A stretch of 64,000 nt of DNA from Bog-473 sp963745665 (GTDB taxonomy: Bacteria; Actinomycetota; Acidimicrobiia; Acidimicrobiales; RAAP-2): contig CAVUYE010000002.1 in the NCBI GenBank assembly GCA_963745665.1, forward strand, positions 2,409,012 to 2,473,011, in the 5' to 3' direction. Shown here one piece after another: positions 16,263 to 24,899 of the stretch. The position numbers were made by a program, and so were the translations under genes. Numbering within the stretch: the first letter of the stretch is position 1; every line of letters begins with the position of its first letter. The notes below the pieces were generated by a model. That model did no database searches, was not told the DNA's origin, and saw only the letters and a list, made by a program, of their open reading frames with translations.

Positions 16263-17075
16263 TCAGACGAAATCTGACCCACCGTCGACATTCACGTCGG
16301 CCCCGGTCATGTAGCTGTTGATTCGGGAACCGAGGAACGCGATAACTGGTCCGATCTCCCTCGGATCGCCAGCCCGACCCAGATGCGCAGGGTGGCCGAA
16401 ATCCTCCGCGATGACACGCATCGCGTCTGTAAGGCTGGCGCTATCTACTCCGCGCTCTGGGGGGAGGGACCGCAGGTAACCCTGCAACCCCTCCGAGAGG
16501 AATGACCCGGGCGAGACGGTGTTCACGAGGATGCCTTCGGAGGCCAGCGACTGCGACAGATTCTTCGTCAGGCTGCTCAATGCCGCCTTGGCCGCCGTAT
16601 ACGCCACGAGGCCCGGGCTCTGCCGCTTCGTGGAGTGGGCCGAGAGATTGACAATCCTGGCGAACGACCCGCGGCGCAGCAACGGCAGGGAGCGGCGGAC
16701 AGTGCGAACCGCGCTCAGCACTCCGATGTCGAAGGTGGCTCGCCACTCGTCGTCATCGAGCCGGTCGAAAGGGCCGACTCCGACTTCGACCGGTCCAGCA
16801 GCGTTGACGAGGACCTCCAGGGCCCCCCACCGCTCGCCCAGAAGGTCGATGGCCGAATCGACCTCGCTCAGGTTCGTCAGGTCGGCCGTCAACGCCATGG
16901 TCTCAGGGCTGCCGGCGGACCTCAGGTGGGCGACTGTCTCATCGAGCGCCTGGCTGGCTCGGGCGAGCACCGCCACTCGGGCGCCTTCACGCGCAAACGT
17001 CTCGGCGGCGGCGCGGCCCATGCCGCGTGAGCCACCCACCACAAGCACACGTGCGTCAGCGAGTCCCAGATCCAC
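16263..17075 (-). CDS. Short-chain dehydrogenase/reductase (SDR)
   Basis: A 270-residue SDR with VVGGSRGMGRAAAETF, LVNAAGPVEVG, VNLSAHSTKRQSPGLVAYTAAKAAL (Ser, Tyr and Lys of the active site) and NTVSPGSF. GGAGGAG lies a few nt before the ATG. Between VSPG and the C-terminus it has a longer than usual substrate loop (about residues 195-230), seen in SDRs acting on bulky substrates. It ends in MTGADVNVDGGSDFV, the usual SDR tail. The gene lies on the minus strand with the dehydrogenase downstream. Confidence 0.92.
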   Translation of the reverse strand: MDLGLADARVLVVGGSRGMGRAAAETFAREGARVAVLARASQALDETVAHLRSAGSPETMALTADLTNLSEVDSAIDLLGERWGALEVLVNAAGPVEVGVGPFDRLDDDEWRATFDIGVLSAVRTVRRSLPLLRRGSFARIVNLSAHSTKRQSPGLVAYTAAKAALSSLTKNLSQSLASEGILVNTVSPGSFLSEGLQGYLRSLPPERGVDSASLTDAMRVIAEDFGHPAHLGRAGDPREIGPVIAFLGSRINSYMTGADVNVDGGSDFV

Positions 17076-17355
17076 TCCGCTCCTCCTATTAGCTCGGCCA
17101 CCGGCTCGTCAGCGTCTCGAGAGTTGGGGAAAACGAGAGTCCGGCGGATGCACCGGGACTCCGGCGGAAAAGTACGAACCCCGCGACCCTAGGTCAACTC
17201 GAATGAACGCACCGGAAACGGGCGCCGACCGTTTCAAGCGGATCGACCTTGATGCATTCGTCGGCACATCAGGCATTTGAGAGAGGATCCGTCGCCGTCA
17301 CGCTCCGGCGTCAGAAAAGATTGACTGAGTTGTTGGCACGTCCCCCACGGCCAGC

Positions 17356-18156
17356 TCAGATCCGTCCCGTCTGCAGCTTCAAGGCATCCACCGATCCGGC
17401 GCCGTCGACGGCGATGACCTGACCCGAAATGAAGCGTGCCATCGGACTGCAGAGAAAGAGAGCGAGGTACGCGATGTCGGACCCGTGACCCTGCAGGCCG
17501 AGCGGATTCTTGGGCCGATCGTCACCGCCGGTCACGGCTTCGGCGAAGCGCCGGACCCCCTCGGTGCCTCCGATCGTCCCAGGCGCGATCGCGTTGACCC
17601 GGATTCCGTAGGGGCCCCACTCGACGGCGCATGTGCGCGTCAGCGAGTCGACCCCAGCCTTCGCCGCCGCGACGTGTGACTGGAACACCACACCCCTCTG
17701 TTGGAACGGGGCACTGATGTTGACGATGCTGCCGCCGTGCTCGGCCAGCCAGGCGTCGAATGCGCAGCGAGTCACGTTGTAGGTGCCGAGAAGATCGATG
17801 TCGACCACCGCCTTGAACCCGTTGGGCGAGATTTTCGACATGGGGGCGGGGAAGTTGCCCGCCGCGTCATTGATGACGATGTCCAACCTTCCCCGTTCTG
17901 TCACGAGGGCATCGACGACGCCTTGCACCGCCTCCGCATCGCGGACGTCGCAGACACCGAACTCGGCGTCCACACCTTCCGCACGGAGCTCGTCCACCGC
18001 TGCCTCGAGATTCTCCTGTTTCCGGCTGGCCAGCGTCACGCGGGCGCCGTGGGCTCCGAACACTCGGCAGATCTCTTTTCCGATGCCGGTCGCACCGCCC
18101 GTCACCAGAGCCACCTGTCCTTCCAACAGGTCTGGGGCGAAAAGGCTCGGTTCCAC
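17356..18156 (-). CDS. 2,4-dienoyl-CoA reductase-like SDR
   Basis: A 266-residue SDR. ALVTGGATGIGKEICRVF is the cofactor motif, and VTLASRKQENLE suggests NADPH. The middle reads INDAAGNFPAPMSKISPNGFKAVVDIDLLGTYNVTR, very like peroxisomal 2,4-dienoyl-CoA reductase (DECR2). At the active site the usual Tyr is missing (QSHVAAAKAGVD), while Lys is kept; the DECR family also lacks that Tyr. A DECR-like role in unsaturated acyl-CoA breakdown is therefore likely. The GTG start lies 8 nt after a CATAAT box, so a leaderless mRNA is possible. Confidence 0.9.
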   Translation of the reverse strand: MEPSLFAPDLLEGQVALVTGGATGIGKEICRVFGAHGARVTLASRKQENLEAAVDELRAEGVDAEFGVCDVRDAEAVQGVVDALVTERGRLDIVINDAAGNFPAPMSKISPNGFKAVVDIDLLGTYNVTRCAFDAWLAEHGGSIVNISAPFQQRGVVFQSHVAAAKAGVDSLTRTCAVEWGPYGIRVNAIAPGTIGGTEGVRRFAEAVTGGDDRPKNPLGLQGHGSDIAYLALFLCSPMARFISGQVIAVDGAGSVDALKLQTGRI

Positions 18157-18170
18157 GCGGACCGATTATG
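18157..18170 (-). promoter_or_regulatory. CATAAT -10 box for leaderless dienoyl-CoA reductase-like gene
   Basis: On the minus strand CATAAT (18170-18165) is followed by 8 nt and the GTG start at 18156. No ribosome-binding site is seen. Confidence 0.4.
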
Positions 18171-18239
18171 GCTCAGCTCGGAAGGAGTACCCCTGGGAGC
18201 CAGGCGCGGTACGCTCACCGGCCGGTCGGAGGGAGTTCG

Positions 18240-19157
18240 GTGAGCGCTGAGGAACCGGGGGCCGATGGCCCGACGATGGGGCGAGGGAAGCGCTTGCGCC
18301 GCGCCATCCAGCCTTACCGGACGGCACTATGGCTCCTCGCGCTCGCCATCGTCTTCGGCGTCGTGGCCTATCTCATCTATCCCACCGATGCGCCCGCCGC
18401 TCCCCAAGACGCCGTGCAAGGGGTGGGCGTCGTCGCCAACTTCACCCCGAGCGCCATCGCAGTGATCCAGACGCCCGACGCCGCAACGGATGGCTTCAGG
18501 CTCCAGATCATCCTGTTCGCTAAGAGACAGGTGTCGCACACCGGGACCGTGACGATCGTGCTGCCCGCGACGGCGTGGGGATCGTACGACACGTGTCCGC
18601 CCGCGGTCGGCTGCGGCTCCGATGGCGCCGGCCTCAAGGACGCCACCTACAACTTGCCCGCGCGGTGGTCGGACGCCGGGAAAACGGCGCCCGCGGCGGA
18701 CCACAACGAGCTACGACAAACCATCACCGTGTCCGACGTCGGGACCAACGTGAGCCTCAACGCCGAGTACGTCGGCGTCCTGACGCCACCGATCTCGTTC
18801 GGGCTCGCTCCAGTGCCGTTCGAGAAGCCTCCCTCCAACCCCTACGTGAAGGTGCTCAGCGAGTACGCGGAGCAGGTGTCCAATGGCAGCAGCTACACGT
18901 GGACCGTCGGGGCCACTCCCGTCTACGTGAACGGGTTCGAGCGTTGGACGTCCACGACGGCAGGAGGGCAGGGGGACGCCGCGAGCCCGATGCTCGACAG
19001 CGGCACCAATCTCACCCTACAGGCGCGGAACGGGAACTATCAGTTCATCGCCGGCATTGTGGTCGGCATCGCCGGTGGCGCGCTGGTCGGAGCACTCCAA
19101 GAGTTTCTTTCATGCAGACGGAAGGCAGAGCAGCCCGCGGGCGCAGAATCCGATTAG
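18240..19157 (+). CDS. Membrane-anchored hypothetical protein with extracellular beta-rich domain
   Basis: 305 residues from a GTG with GGAGGG 6 nt upstream. After a short basic cytoplasmic tail (GRGKRLRRAIQPYR) comes one membrane helix (about residues 27-47, ALWLLALAIVFGVVAYLIY). A polar, strand-rich extracellular region follows, with a Cys pair (TCPPAVGCG). A second membrane segment near the C-terminus (FIAGIVVGIAGGALVGALQEF) ends in CRRK. The topology puts both ends inside and the middle outside. I do not recognise the family. It converges on the LPxTG protein gene with 10 bp between stops. Confidence 0.75.
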   Translation: MSAEEPGADGPTMGRGKRLRRAIQPYRTALWLLALAIVFGVVAYLIYPTDAPAAPQDAVQGVGVVANFTPSAIAVIQTPDAATDGFRLQIILFAKRQVSHTGTVTIVLPATAWGSYDTCPPAVGCGSDGAGLKDATYNLPARWSDAGKTAPAADHNELRQTITVSDVGTNVSLNAEYVGVLTPPISFGLAPVPFEKPPSNPYVKVLSEYAEQVSNGSSYTWTVGATPVYVNGFERWTSTTAGGQGDAASPMLDSGTNLTLQARNGNYQFIAGIVVGIAGGALVGALQEFLSCRRKAEQPAGAESD

Positions 19158-19167
19158 GGGCAGTCGG

Positions 19168-19752
19168 TCAGGATGTCTGGGGCTGGGAGCGACGCCGGCC
19201 CACGGCCCGGGCCAGTTCGAGCAGCAGGAGCCCGAACCCGATGAGCGCGGCACCGGTCAGGACGAAGGGCCACGGGTCGAACCCGGTGAAGGGCAGCGCC
19301 TCCGGTCCCACGGGGGTGGTGGGCACAGGGGCCGTCGTCAACAGGTGCACACCACTGCAAACGTCCCCTAGCTCTTTGCTGTTCGTCCCGTCGGGGCAGG
19401 TGGTGCCACTCCACGTGACGCCGTCGAGATTGGCGCCGCTCAGGACGGCCTTGGTCAGCGTGGCCCCGCTCAGGTTGGCGCCGGCAAGGTCGGCGTCGTT
19501 CAGTTTGGCGCTGCTGAGAACGGCATAGGAGAGATTGGCCTGACCCAGGGGTGCCTTTTCCAGGTTCGCCCCGACGCAGTCGGTGTGGAGCGAGGCCGTG
19601 GGGTGCGCGATCACGGTGCAGGTGCCGATGGTCCGCGACGTGCTGTTGTGCGTTTTCGCCGCGGCCGAAGCGTTGGCGACACCGAGCGTCAGCACAAGAA
19701 ATGCTGCGGCAACCACGAACGACAGGCGCAGCAGATGGTGGATGAAACCCAT
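19168..19752 (-). CDS. Secreted pentapeptide-repeat protein with LPxTG-type sorting signal
   Basis: 194 residues. A signal peptide (residues 1 to about 31) precedes a short pentapeptide-repeat domain (about residues 60-115) with A(N/D)LXX repeats such as ADLAGANLSGATL and SGANLDG, expected to form a small right-handed quadrilateral beta-helix. A Cys-bounded loop follows (TCPDGTNSKELGDVC). The C-terminus has LPFTG, a hydrophobic stretch and RRR, the order expected of a sortase substrate. It is therefore likely linked to the cell surface. No sortase gene is in the window. Confidence 0.88.
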   Translation of the reverse strand: MGFIHHLLRLSFVVAAAFLVLTLGVANASAAAKTHNSTSRTIGTCTVIAHPTASLHTDCVGANLEKAPLGQANLSYAVLSSAKLNDADLAGANLSGATLTKAVLSGANLDGVTWSGTTCPDGTNSKELGDVCSGVHLLTTAPVPTTPVGPEALPFTGFDPWPFVLTGAALIGFGLLLLELARAVGRRRSQPQTS

Positions 19753-19785
19753 GTTGCCATCCTGCCATGACCCCGCCCGGTTTGC

Positions 19786-20196
19786 TCAGAACCAGGAATT
19801 GGTGAGCTCGTAGAGCAATCCCTGCACTCGAGCCTCGATTTCCTCAATGATCGGGCGCACTTCCTCTATCGCGAGACCCGCCGGGTCGTCGAGGTCCCAA
19901 TCCTCGTAGCGTTTACCCAGGTAGACAGGGCATTCGTCTCCGCACCCCATGGTGATGATCACGTCGGACTCGAGCGCGTCAGCCTCGGTGAGGACTTTCG
20001 GGAACTCACGCCTGGGATCGAGACCGCGCTCCTCGAGCAGGGCAACCACAGATGGGTTGAGATCACTGGCCGGGTTCGATCCCGCCGAACGGACATCGAC
20101 CTGCCCCGCGGCGTAATGATCGAGGAGCACCTTGGCCGCGAGGCTCCTTCCTGCGTTGTGGGTGCAGAGGAACAGGACGGTCGGCTTCTCCTTCAT
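19786..20196 (-). CDS. arsC: Arsenate reductase, low-molecular-weight phosphatase (thioredoxin-type ArsC) family
   Basis: 136 residues. The N-terminal loop VLFLCTHNAGRSLAAK is the CX5R phosphatase/arsenate-binding motif, and DLDDPAG carries the acid Asp. MGCGDECP includes the second and third Cys region used in thiol relay. The enzyme reduces arsenate to arsenite in the cytoplasm. Its ATG overlaps the stop of the upstream channel gene (ATGA), so it is the last gene of an arsI - MIP channel - arsC operon. The longer open frame upstream is antisense-free noise within the channel gene. Confidence 0.93.
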   Translation of the reverse strand: MKEKPTVLFLCTHNAGRSLAAKVLLDHYAAGQVDVRSAGSNPASDLNPSVVALLEERGLDPRREFPKVLTEADALESDVIITMGCGDECPVYLGKRYEDWDLDDPAGLAIEEVRPIIEEIEARVQGLLYELTNSWF

Positions 20197-20879
20197 GCAG
20201 CCTGCTCCTCTGCGTGCAGGGCCGGGTACAGAACCCGGATGATGATGAGTGCCAAGGGAACGGCGACGAGTTGCGCCGCAATGAAGAGTGGCGCAGAAGA
20301 CGGAGCGATGCCCGCGAAGCTGTTCGAGAACATCCGGCCGATCGTGATGGCGGGGTTGGCAAAACTCGTGGAGCTCGTGAAGAAGTAGGCAGCGGCGATG
20401 TAGGCCCCCACCGCCAGCGGTATGGCAGCTCGACGTTCGCTGCGCACCAAGGCGAAGATGAGAACGAGAAGGCCGGTTGTGGCGACGACCTCCGACAAGA
20501 AGTGCGCACCCGATGCCCGGTGCTTCGTCGAAAGGCTGACCGCTGCTTGCGAAAACATCACGTTGGCCACAATCGTCCCGGCGATGCACCCAAGAATCTG
20601 TGCGGGGATGTACGCCGTGACCTCGCGCCAGCTAATCCTTCCCAGCGATGCGTCCGCAATGGAGACCACCGGGTTGAGATGAGCACCGGACGCCCCAGCG
20701 ACCATGTAAATGATGGCGACCAGCCCTGCCCCGGTGGCCACGGCATTCTCCAAGAGCTCAAGCCCTGTCACGCCGGGCGAGAGCTCCTGAGCGGCAATCC
20801 CCGAACCGACGACAACCGCCGCGAGAAGTCCCGTACCGAGGAACTCGGCAAGAGCTCGGCGAACCAGACTGAGGGTCAC
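20193..20879 (-). CDS. MIP/aquaporin-family channel, probable arsenite channel (AqpS-like)
   Basis: 228 residues, six membrane helices and two half-helix motifs: GAHLNPVVSIAD (first box, NPV rather than NPA) and SFANPAITIGRMF (second, NPA). The family conducts water, glycerol or arsenous acid. Position between arsI and arsC, with no arsB or acr3 nearby, supports a role in letting As(III) flow out down its gradient, as AqpS does with ArsC in Sinorhizobium. The GTG start at 20879 is followed by RRALAEFLGTGLLAAVVVGSG, a typical first helix. Confidence 0.88.
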   Translation of the reverse strand: MTLSLVRRALAEFLGTGLLAAVVVGSGIAAQELSPGVTGLELLENAVATGAGLVAIIYMVAGASGAHLNPVVSIADASLGRISWREVTAYIPAQILGCIAGTIVANVMFSQAAVSLSTKHRASGAHFLSEVVATTGLLVLIFALVRSERRAAIPLAVGAYIAAAYFFTSSTSFANPAITIGRMFSNSFAGIAPSSAPLFIAAQLVAVPLALIIIRVLYPALHAEEQAA

Positions 20880-20900
20880 AATGTGCTCTCGGATCCAACG

Positions 20901-21368
20901 TCAGCAGCAGTGTGAAGCGGCTGACGAACCTGAGGACCCAGGTCCCGCGCACCGATCGCCAATCGAGGTCTCCCTCGCCCTGCTTTCCTCGACGTCTGCC
21001 AGCACCGTGTAGATCTCCCAAGGCACGCCGTCTGGATCGTTCACCCACACCTTGTTTTGAAGGGCGTGACAACACACAGTGTTTTCACGGAGGTCGATGG
21101 TCATGCCCCGTTCCGACAGGTGGGCGGCTGACAGGGCCACCTGATCCGCTGTTTCGACCTCGATCCCCAGGTGGTTCAGGGCGCCGGCAATCCCGCTCCC
21201 ACGCGCCGCAACCTGCTCCATCAAGACGAGTTTGAGGGGCGGATCCTCCACGACGAAGTTGGCGTAGCCCTCCCGGACCTTGGCGGGCTCGACAGAGAGA
21301 AGGTCCGAGTAGAAGGCGATGGAGGACTCAAGGTCGCTGACGTTGATGGCCAGTTGCACCCGGGACAT
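20901..21368 (-). CDS. arsI: ArsI-type C-As lyase (VOC/cadmium-induced protein CadI family)
   Basis: 155 residues with a single VOC fold: VQLAINVSDLESSIAFYSDLL at the start, NHLGIEVE (metal His), and WEIYTVLAD (metal Glu). ENTVCCHALQNKVWVNDPDG contains the vicinal Cys pair that marks ArsI and CadI proteins, and the C-terminus ends in further Cys residues (SHCC). ArsI splits trivalent methylarsenicals to As(III). A GAGGAG site precedes the ATG. It is the first gene after the ars operator and opens the operon, so MAs(III) may be a main challenge for this organism. Confidence 0.9.
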   Translation of the reverse strand: MSRVQLAINVSDLESSIAFYSDLLSVEPAKVREGYANFVVEDPPLKLVLMEQVAARGSGIAGALNHLGIEVETADQVALSAAHLSERGMTIDLRENTVCCHALQNKVWVNDPDGVPWEIYTVLADVEESRARETSIGDRCAGPGSSGSSAASHCC

Positions 21369-21391
21369 GATCTGGCTCCTCTAGATTGATG

Positions 21392-21428
21392 GATATCGAT
21401 ATGACACGGTAGAGTTCATATCGATATC
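21392..21428. promoter_or_regulatory. ArsR operator: perfect 13-bp inverted repeat between arsI and arsR
   Basis: GATATCGATATGA (21392-21404) and TCATATCGATATC (21416-21428) are exact reverse complements separated by 11 nt. Each arm contains the self-palindrome ATATCGATAT, so two ArsR dimers could bind. The site lies between the divergent starts at 21368 and 21447, where a repressor would block both promoters. Confidence 0.75.
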
Positions 21429-21446
21429 TGTCAATGGGAGATTTGA

Positions 21447-21797
21447 GTGCCGACCAAGACCATCCGGCTGACCGCAACGGAGTCCGAGACGCTGTGCTGC
21501 TCACCTCTTACCGAGACGCCCCTTTCGGAGACGGACGCCGTGAAGCTCGCGATGGTCATGGCGGCACTCAGTGACCCTGTCCGACTGCGTTTGCTGTCGC
21601 TGGTGGCATCTGAGGGCGAAGTCTGTAGTTGCAATCTCGAGGGGCCGCTCGACAAGAGCCAACCGACGATCTCGCACCACACGCGGATCCTGTCCGACGC
21701 CGGCCTCATCGTTGGCGAGAAGCGCGGGAAGTGGACGTGGTGGAGAACTGTCCCCGACCAACTTGACGCTGTGCGGAGCGCCCTCGGAGGTCGCTGA
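21447..21797 (+). CDS. arsR: ArsR/SmtB-family arsenic-responsive repressor
   Basis: 116 residues. The winged helix spans about residues 33-100 (LSDPVRLRLLSLV, KSQPTISHHTRILSDAGLI, GKWTWW). Cys17-Cys18 near the N-terminus and Cys60/Cys62 (VCSCNLEG) resemble the arsenite site of Corynebacterium glutamicum ArsR, which uses a Cys pair plus a third Cys of the partner subunit, rather than the CVCDLC site of E. coli ArsR. It is divergent from arsI and should repress both units until As(III) or MAs(III) binds. Confidence 0.92.
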   Translation: MPTKTIRLTATESETLCCSPLTETPLSETDAVKLAMVMAALSDPVRLRLLSLVASEGEVCSCNLEGPLDKSQPTISHHTRILSDAGLIVGEKRGKWTWWRTVPDQLDAVRSALGGR

Positions 21798-21926
21798 AGC
21801 AGCTCGACAAAGGCGGTCAGGATCGAAGACGCGGCGGCAGTGAATGAAGAAGAGGGTGAGCGGCCGACCCCGTGAGCGTCTGGCCGACTGCATCAGTCAT
21901 CAGGATGTCCGCCGGATAGCGATGCG

Positions 21927-24899
21927 ATGATAGACCCGATGGGCTGGGATCGACGGAGCCACAGCGAAGCAGCTCGGGTGAGGCGACGCCCGCTTTTCGT
22001 CGTTCCGTTCGTGGTGTCGGGCCTGGTCGCCCTCATGTCGAGCGCAGGTCCGTCGGGAGCTCAGTCGACGGCTGGCGGTCGTCAGGACACCTCTCCGGTG
22101 GACCTGGCGACGCCGATCGACATGGCGGCTGGATTGGCTCACCGCTCCGCCATCGTCCATGTGGGTGACGTGCGCATCGAGGTCCTGACTCCAAGTCTGC
22201 TGCGGCTCGAGTACTCCCCCTCGCAGCACTTCGAGAACGAGCCGACGGTGAACGCCCTCAACCGGCGGATGCCGGTCCCCCGCTACTCCTTTTCCACGGC
22301 GCGGGGCTGGCTGATCGTCCGCACGACGAACACCACCCTGCGCTACAAGCTGGGGTCGGGTCCGTTCACCGCACGCAATACCTCGCTCCAGCTGATGGTC
22401 CGAGGCAAAAAATCCACGGTGGCACCGACGTGGGACTGGGAGTGCACCTTCGGCCAGGTGTGTCAGGCCGGCGCAGCCACACTGGGTGGGGGGTCCGCCC
22501 TCAGCCAGACCTTTTCCGGGTACGAGAGCACCGCCGGCTATGCGGGGTTCTTCGTCAAACCCGGAGCCAGCGTGACCTGGCACGTCATCGGTTCGGTGGC
22601 GGGTCCGGCGGTGGTTTCCCTGCGTTACTACAACGTGGCGAGCCCTCCACTGGCACCTGCTCCGAGCACGCTCGACCTGGACGTCGACGGTCAGCTGCGA
22701 CAGGTCATCGACGCTGCTCCGACGACGGCCGCCGAGCCGTGGGCGACGTTCACCACCACCGTGCCGCTGCAGGCCGGGACCAACGCCATCAAGGTGGTCA
22801 GCACCACTCCGAACAGCTTCGACCTTGGCCTCGACACCCTGGCCGTCGGTCCTGGGGGTTCGCCGCCACCCGTCCCCGCATCGACCGGACCGCTGGGAGG
22901 GTGGTTCCGGGGGTTCGACACCGATACCTACAACGACGCACCGACGTGCGGCCCGGGACAGTCCGGTGCCACCTGCCAAGCCGTGATTCAGCCCCTCAAC
23001 ACCGACGGGCTGCTGGACACGGCAGGTTGGCGCTTGCTCGACGACACCCAGAGCGCCTTGTGGACCACGAACGGATGGATCAAGCCTCGCCCCGCGACCG
23101 GCGATGTCGAGGACGGGTATCTCTTCGTCTACGGCGACGATTACAGCGGAGCCTTGCGTACCCTGGCCCAACTCACCGGCCCCGCCCCCCTGCTTCCTCG
23201 GAACGTCTTCGGTGTGTGGTACTCCGACTACACGCCCTATTCGAGCAACACGATCGAGAAGACGCTCTATCCCGAGTTCGTCGCAAACAACGTGCCGCTC
23301 AACACCCTCTCGCTCGACACCGACTGGAAAGCGCCGAACGATTGGAACGGCTGGGAATGGAACCCATCGCTCTTCCCCTCTCCCACCTCTTTCGTCCACT
23401 GGGCGAGTTCCCATGGCATCGATGTGACGTTGAACATCCACTCGAGCATCGACGACAACGATCCCAAGCTGGCGCAGACCGAACGCATCGCGGGAAACGC
23501 CCTTGCCTCGTCCAGCTGTACCAATGGGAATTGCAAGGTGTGGGACTGGAGTTCCATCCCCCAGGCCGAGTCCAATTTCGCCCTCCAACAGAGCTTTCAG
23601 CGCCAGGGGATCTCCTTCTGGTGGCTCGACTGGTGCTGCGACAGTTCGGTCGTTTCTGCGACGGGCGTGACGCCGGATGCCTGGATCGACCACCTCTACG
23701 CCCAGGACATGGCCAACCTCGGCGAGCGCGGCTTCGTCCTGGCCCGCATCGGAGGCTCCAACGGCCAGCCGCAGGAGGTGTACCCCGCGGGGCCATGGTC
23801 GGATCACACCTCGACGATCGCCTTCACCGGAGACGCCTGGGGAACCTGGAACACCCTGGCGGCCGAGGCGGCCCTGGTACCCGACGAGGCCAGCATCGGC
23901 GAGCCCTACGTGAGCAGCGACATCGGGAGCTACCTCGGTCCCCCGCCGACCCAATCGGGCTCCGATCCCGCCGACCTCTACGACAGATGGGTGCAACTCG
24001 GGACCTTCCAGCCGATCCTGCGCCTCCACTCGAACGACGAGGACCGTCTGCCGTGGCAATACCCCCAACCGGTCCAGGGGATCACCGAGTCCTTCTTGCG
24101 GCTCCGCGAAGCACTGGTTCCGTACACCTACACCCTGGCCGCCGAGGCCAGTCAGACGGGCCTACCGATGGCACGCCCGCTCTACCTCGACTACCCCGAC
24201 CAGCCTTCGGCCTACCAGAACCCGACCGAGTACCTCTACGGGCCGGACATGTTGGTCGCGCCGGTGACCACACCGGGAGACGTGGCGTCGACCACGGTGT
24301 GGTTTCCTCCGGGCAAGTGGGTCGACTTCTTCACCGGTGCCACGTTCACCGGCCCGTCCTCGGCCACCCTGGCGGTGCCTCTGGACCAGATGCCGGTCTT
24401 CGTCCGCGAGGGTGGCATCGTCCCCGAACAGCCGTCCAACGGAGGAACAGCATCGCCGCACTCGCTCACCGCCCTCGTCTATCCGGGATCGACAGGGTCC
24501 TTCGACCTCTACGGCGACGCGGGAACAGGACTCGGCTACACCAAGGGCCAACGCTCCGAGACAGTCATCACCACGTCCTCGAGGGCTCCTGCTGCCGGAC
24601 TGCCCTCGGTCCGCGTCACCATCGGCGGAGCACGGGGGAGCTATCGCGGCGAGCCCACCGCTGTGGCCACCACCGTCGAGATGGTCGATGTGACTCGGCC
24701 GAACTACGTCAGCGTCAATGGTCGGAACCTGAGTGCTCGGAGCAGCGCCGGACAGCACTGGTCATACCAGGCCGCAACCTCGACACTCACGGTTGCCATC
24801 GGGCCACGACCCGTTGCGCAGACGACGAGGATCGTCGCAGTTGGCGCAACGTCAACCAACCGCGGCGGCCCGGCTGTGACTTCGTCCTCTTCGTCGTAA
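21927..24899 (+). CDS. Secreted glycoside hydrolase family 31 (alpha-glucosidase/alpha-xylosidase-like) with inserted carbohydrate-binding-like domain
   Basis: 990 residues with an N-terminal basic signal peptide (about residues 1-46, cleavage near SGAQS). The GH31 N-terminal beta-domain is interrupted at about residues 168-311 by a beta-sandwich-like insert (FSGYESTAGYAGFFVKPGASV to FDLGLDTLAV) that looks like a CBM6/35-type module. The barrel has FGVWYSDYTPYSS, FWWLDWCCD with the nucleophile Asp near residue 568, and FTGDAWGTW with the likely acid/base Asp near 636. The C-terminal beta-domains have MLVAPVTTPGD and WVDFFTG. It acts outside the cell on alpha-linked sugars. Specificity is unknown. 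Confidence 0.92.
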   Translation: MIDPMGWDRRSHSEAARVRRRPLFVVPFVVSGLVALMSSAGPSGAQSTAGGRQDTSPVDLATPIDMAAGLAHRSAIVHVGDVRIEVLTPSLLRLEYSPSQHFENEPTVNALNRRMPVPRYSFSTARGWLIVRTTNTTLRYKLGSGPFTARNTSLQLMVRGKKSTVAPTWDWECTFGQVCQAGAATLGGGSALSQTFSGYESTAGYAGFFVKPGASVTWHVIGSVAGPAVVSLRYYNVASPPLAPAPSTLDLDVDGQLRQVIDAAPTTAAEPWATFTTTVPLQAGTNAIKVVSTTPNSFDLGLDTLAVGPGGSPPPVPASTGPLGGWFRGFDTDTYNDAPTCGPGQSGATCQAVIQPLNTDGLLDTAGWRLLDDTQSALWTTNGWIKPRPATGDVEDGYLFVYGDDYSGALRTLAQLTGPAPLLPRNVFGVWYSDYTPYSSNTIEKTLYPEFVANNVPLNTLSLDTDWKAPNDWNGWEWNPSLFPSPTSFVHWASSHGIDVTLNIHSSIDDNDPKLAQTERIAGNALASSSCTNGNCKVWDWSSIPQAESNFALQQSFQRQGISFWWLDWCCDSSVVSATGVTPDAWIDHLYAQDMANLGERGFVLARIGGSNGQPQEVYPAGPWSDHTSTIAFTGDAWGTWNTLAAEAALVPDEASIGEPYVSSDIGSYLGPPPTQSGSDPADLYDRWVQLGTFQPILRLHSNDEDRLPWQYPQPVQGITESFLRLREALVPYTYTLAAEASQTGLPMARPLYLDYPDQPSAYQNPTEYLYGPDMLVAPVTTPGDVASTTVWFPPGKWVDFFTGATFTGPSSATLAVPLDQMPVFVREGGIVPEQPSNGGTASPHSLTALVYPGSTGSFDLYGDAGTGLGYTKGQRSETVITTSSRAPAAGLPSVRVTIGGARGSYRGEPTAVATTVEMVDVTRPNYVSVNGRNLSARSSAGQHWSYQAATSTLTVAIGPRPVAQTTRIVAVGATSTNRGGPAVTSSSSS

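Noticed and set aside
20050..20090. GGGTTCGATCCC resembling a tRNA T-arm
   Set aside because: No acceptor or anticodon stems can be drawn, and the stretch codes for arsC.
21900..24068. 722-codon open frame on the minus strand opposite the GH31 gene
   Set aside because: Arg/Gly/His-rich composition with no motif; it mirrors codon bias of the real gene on the plus strand.
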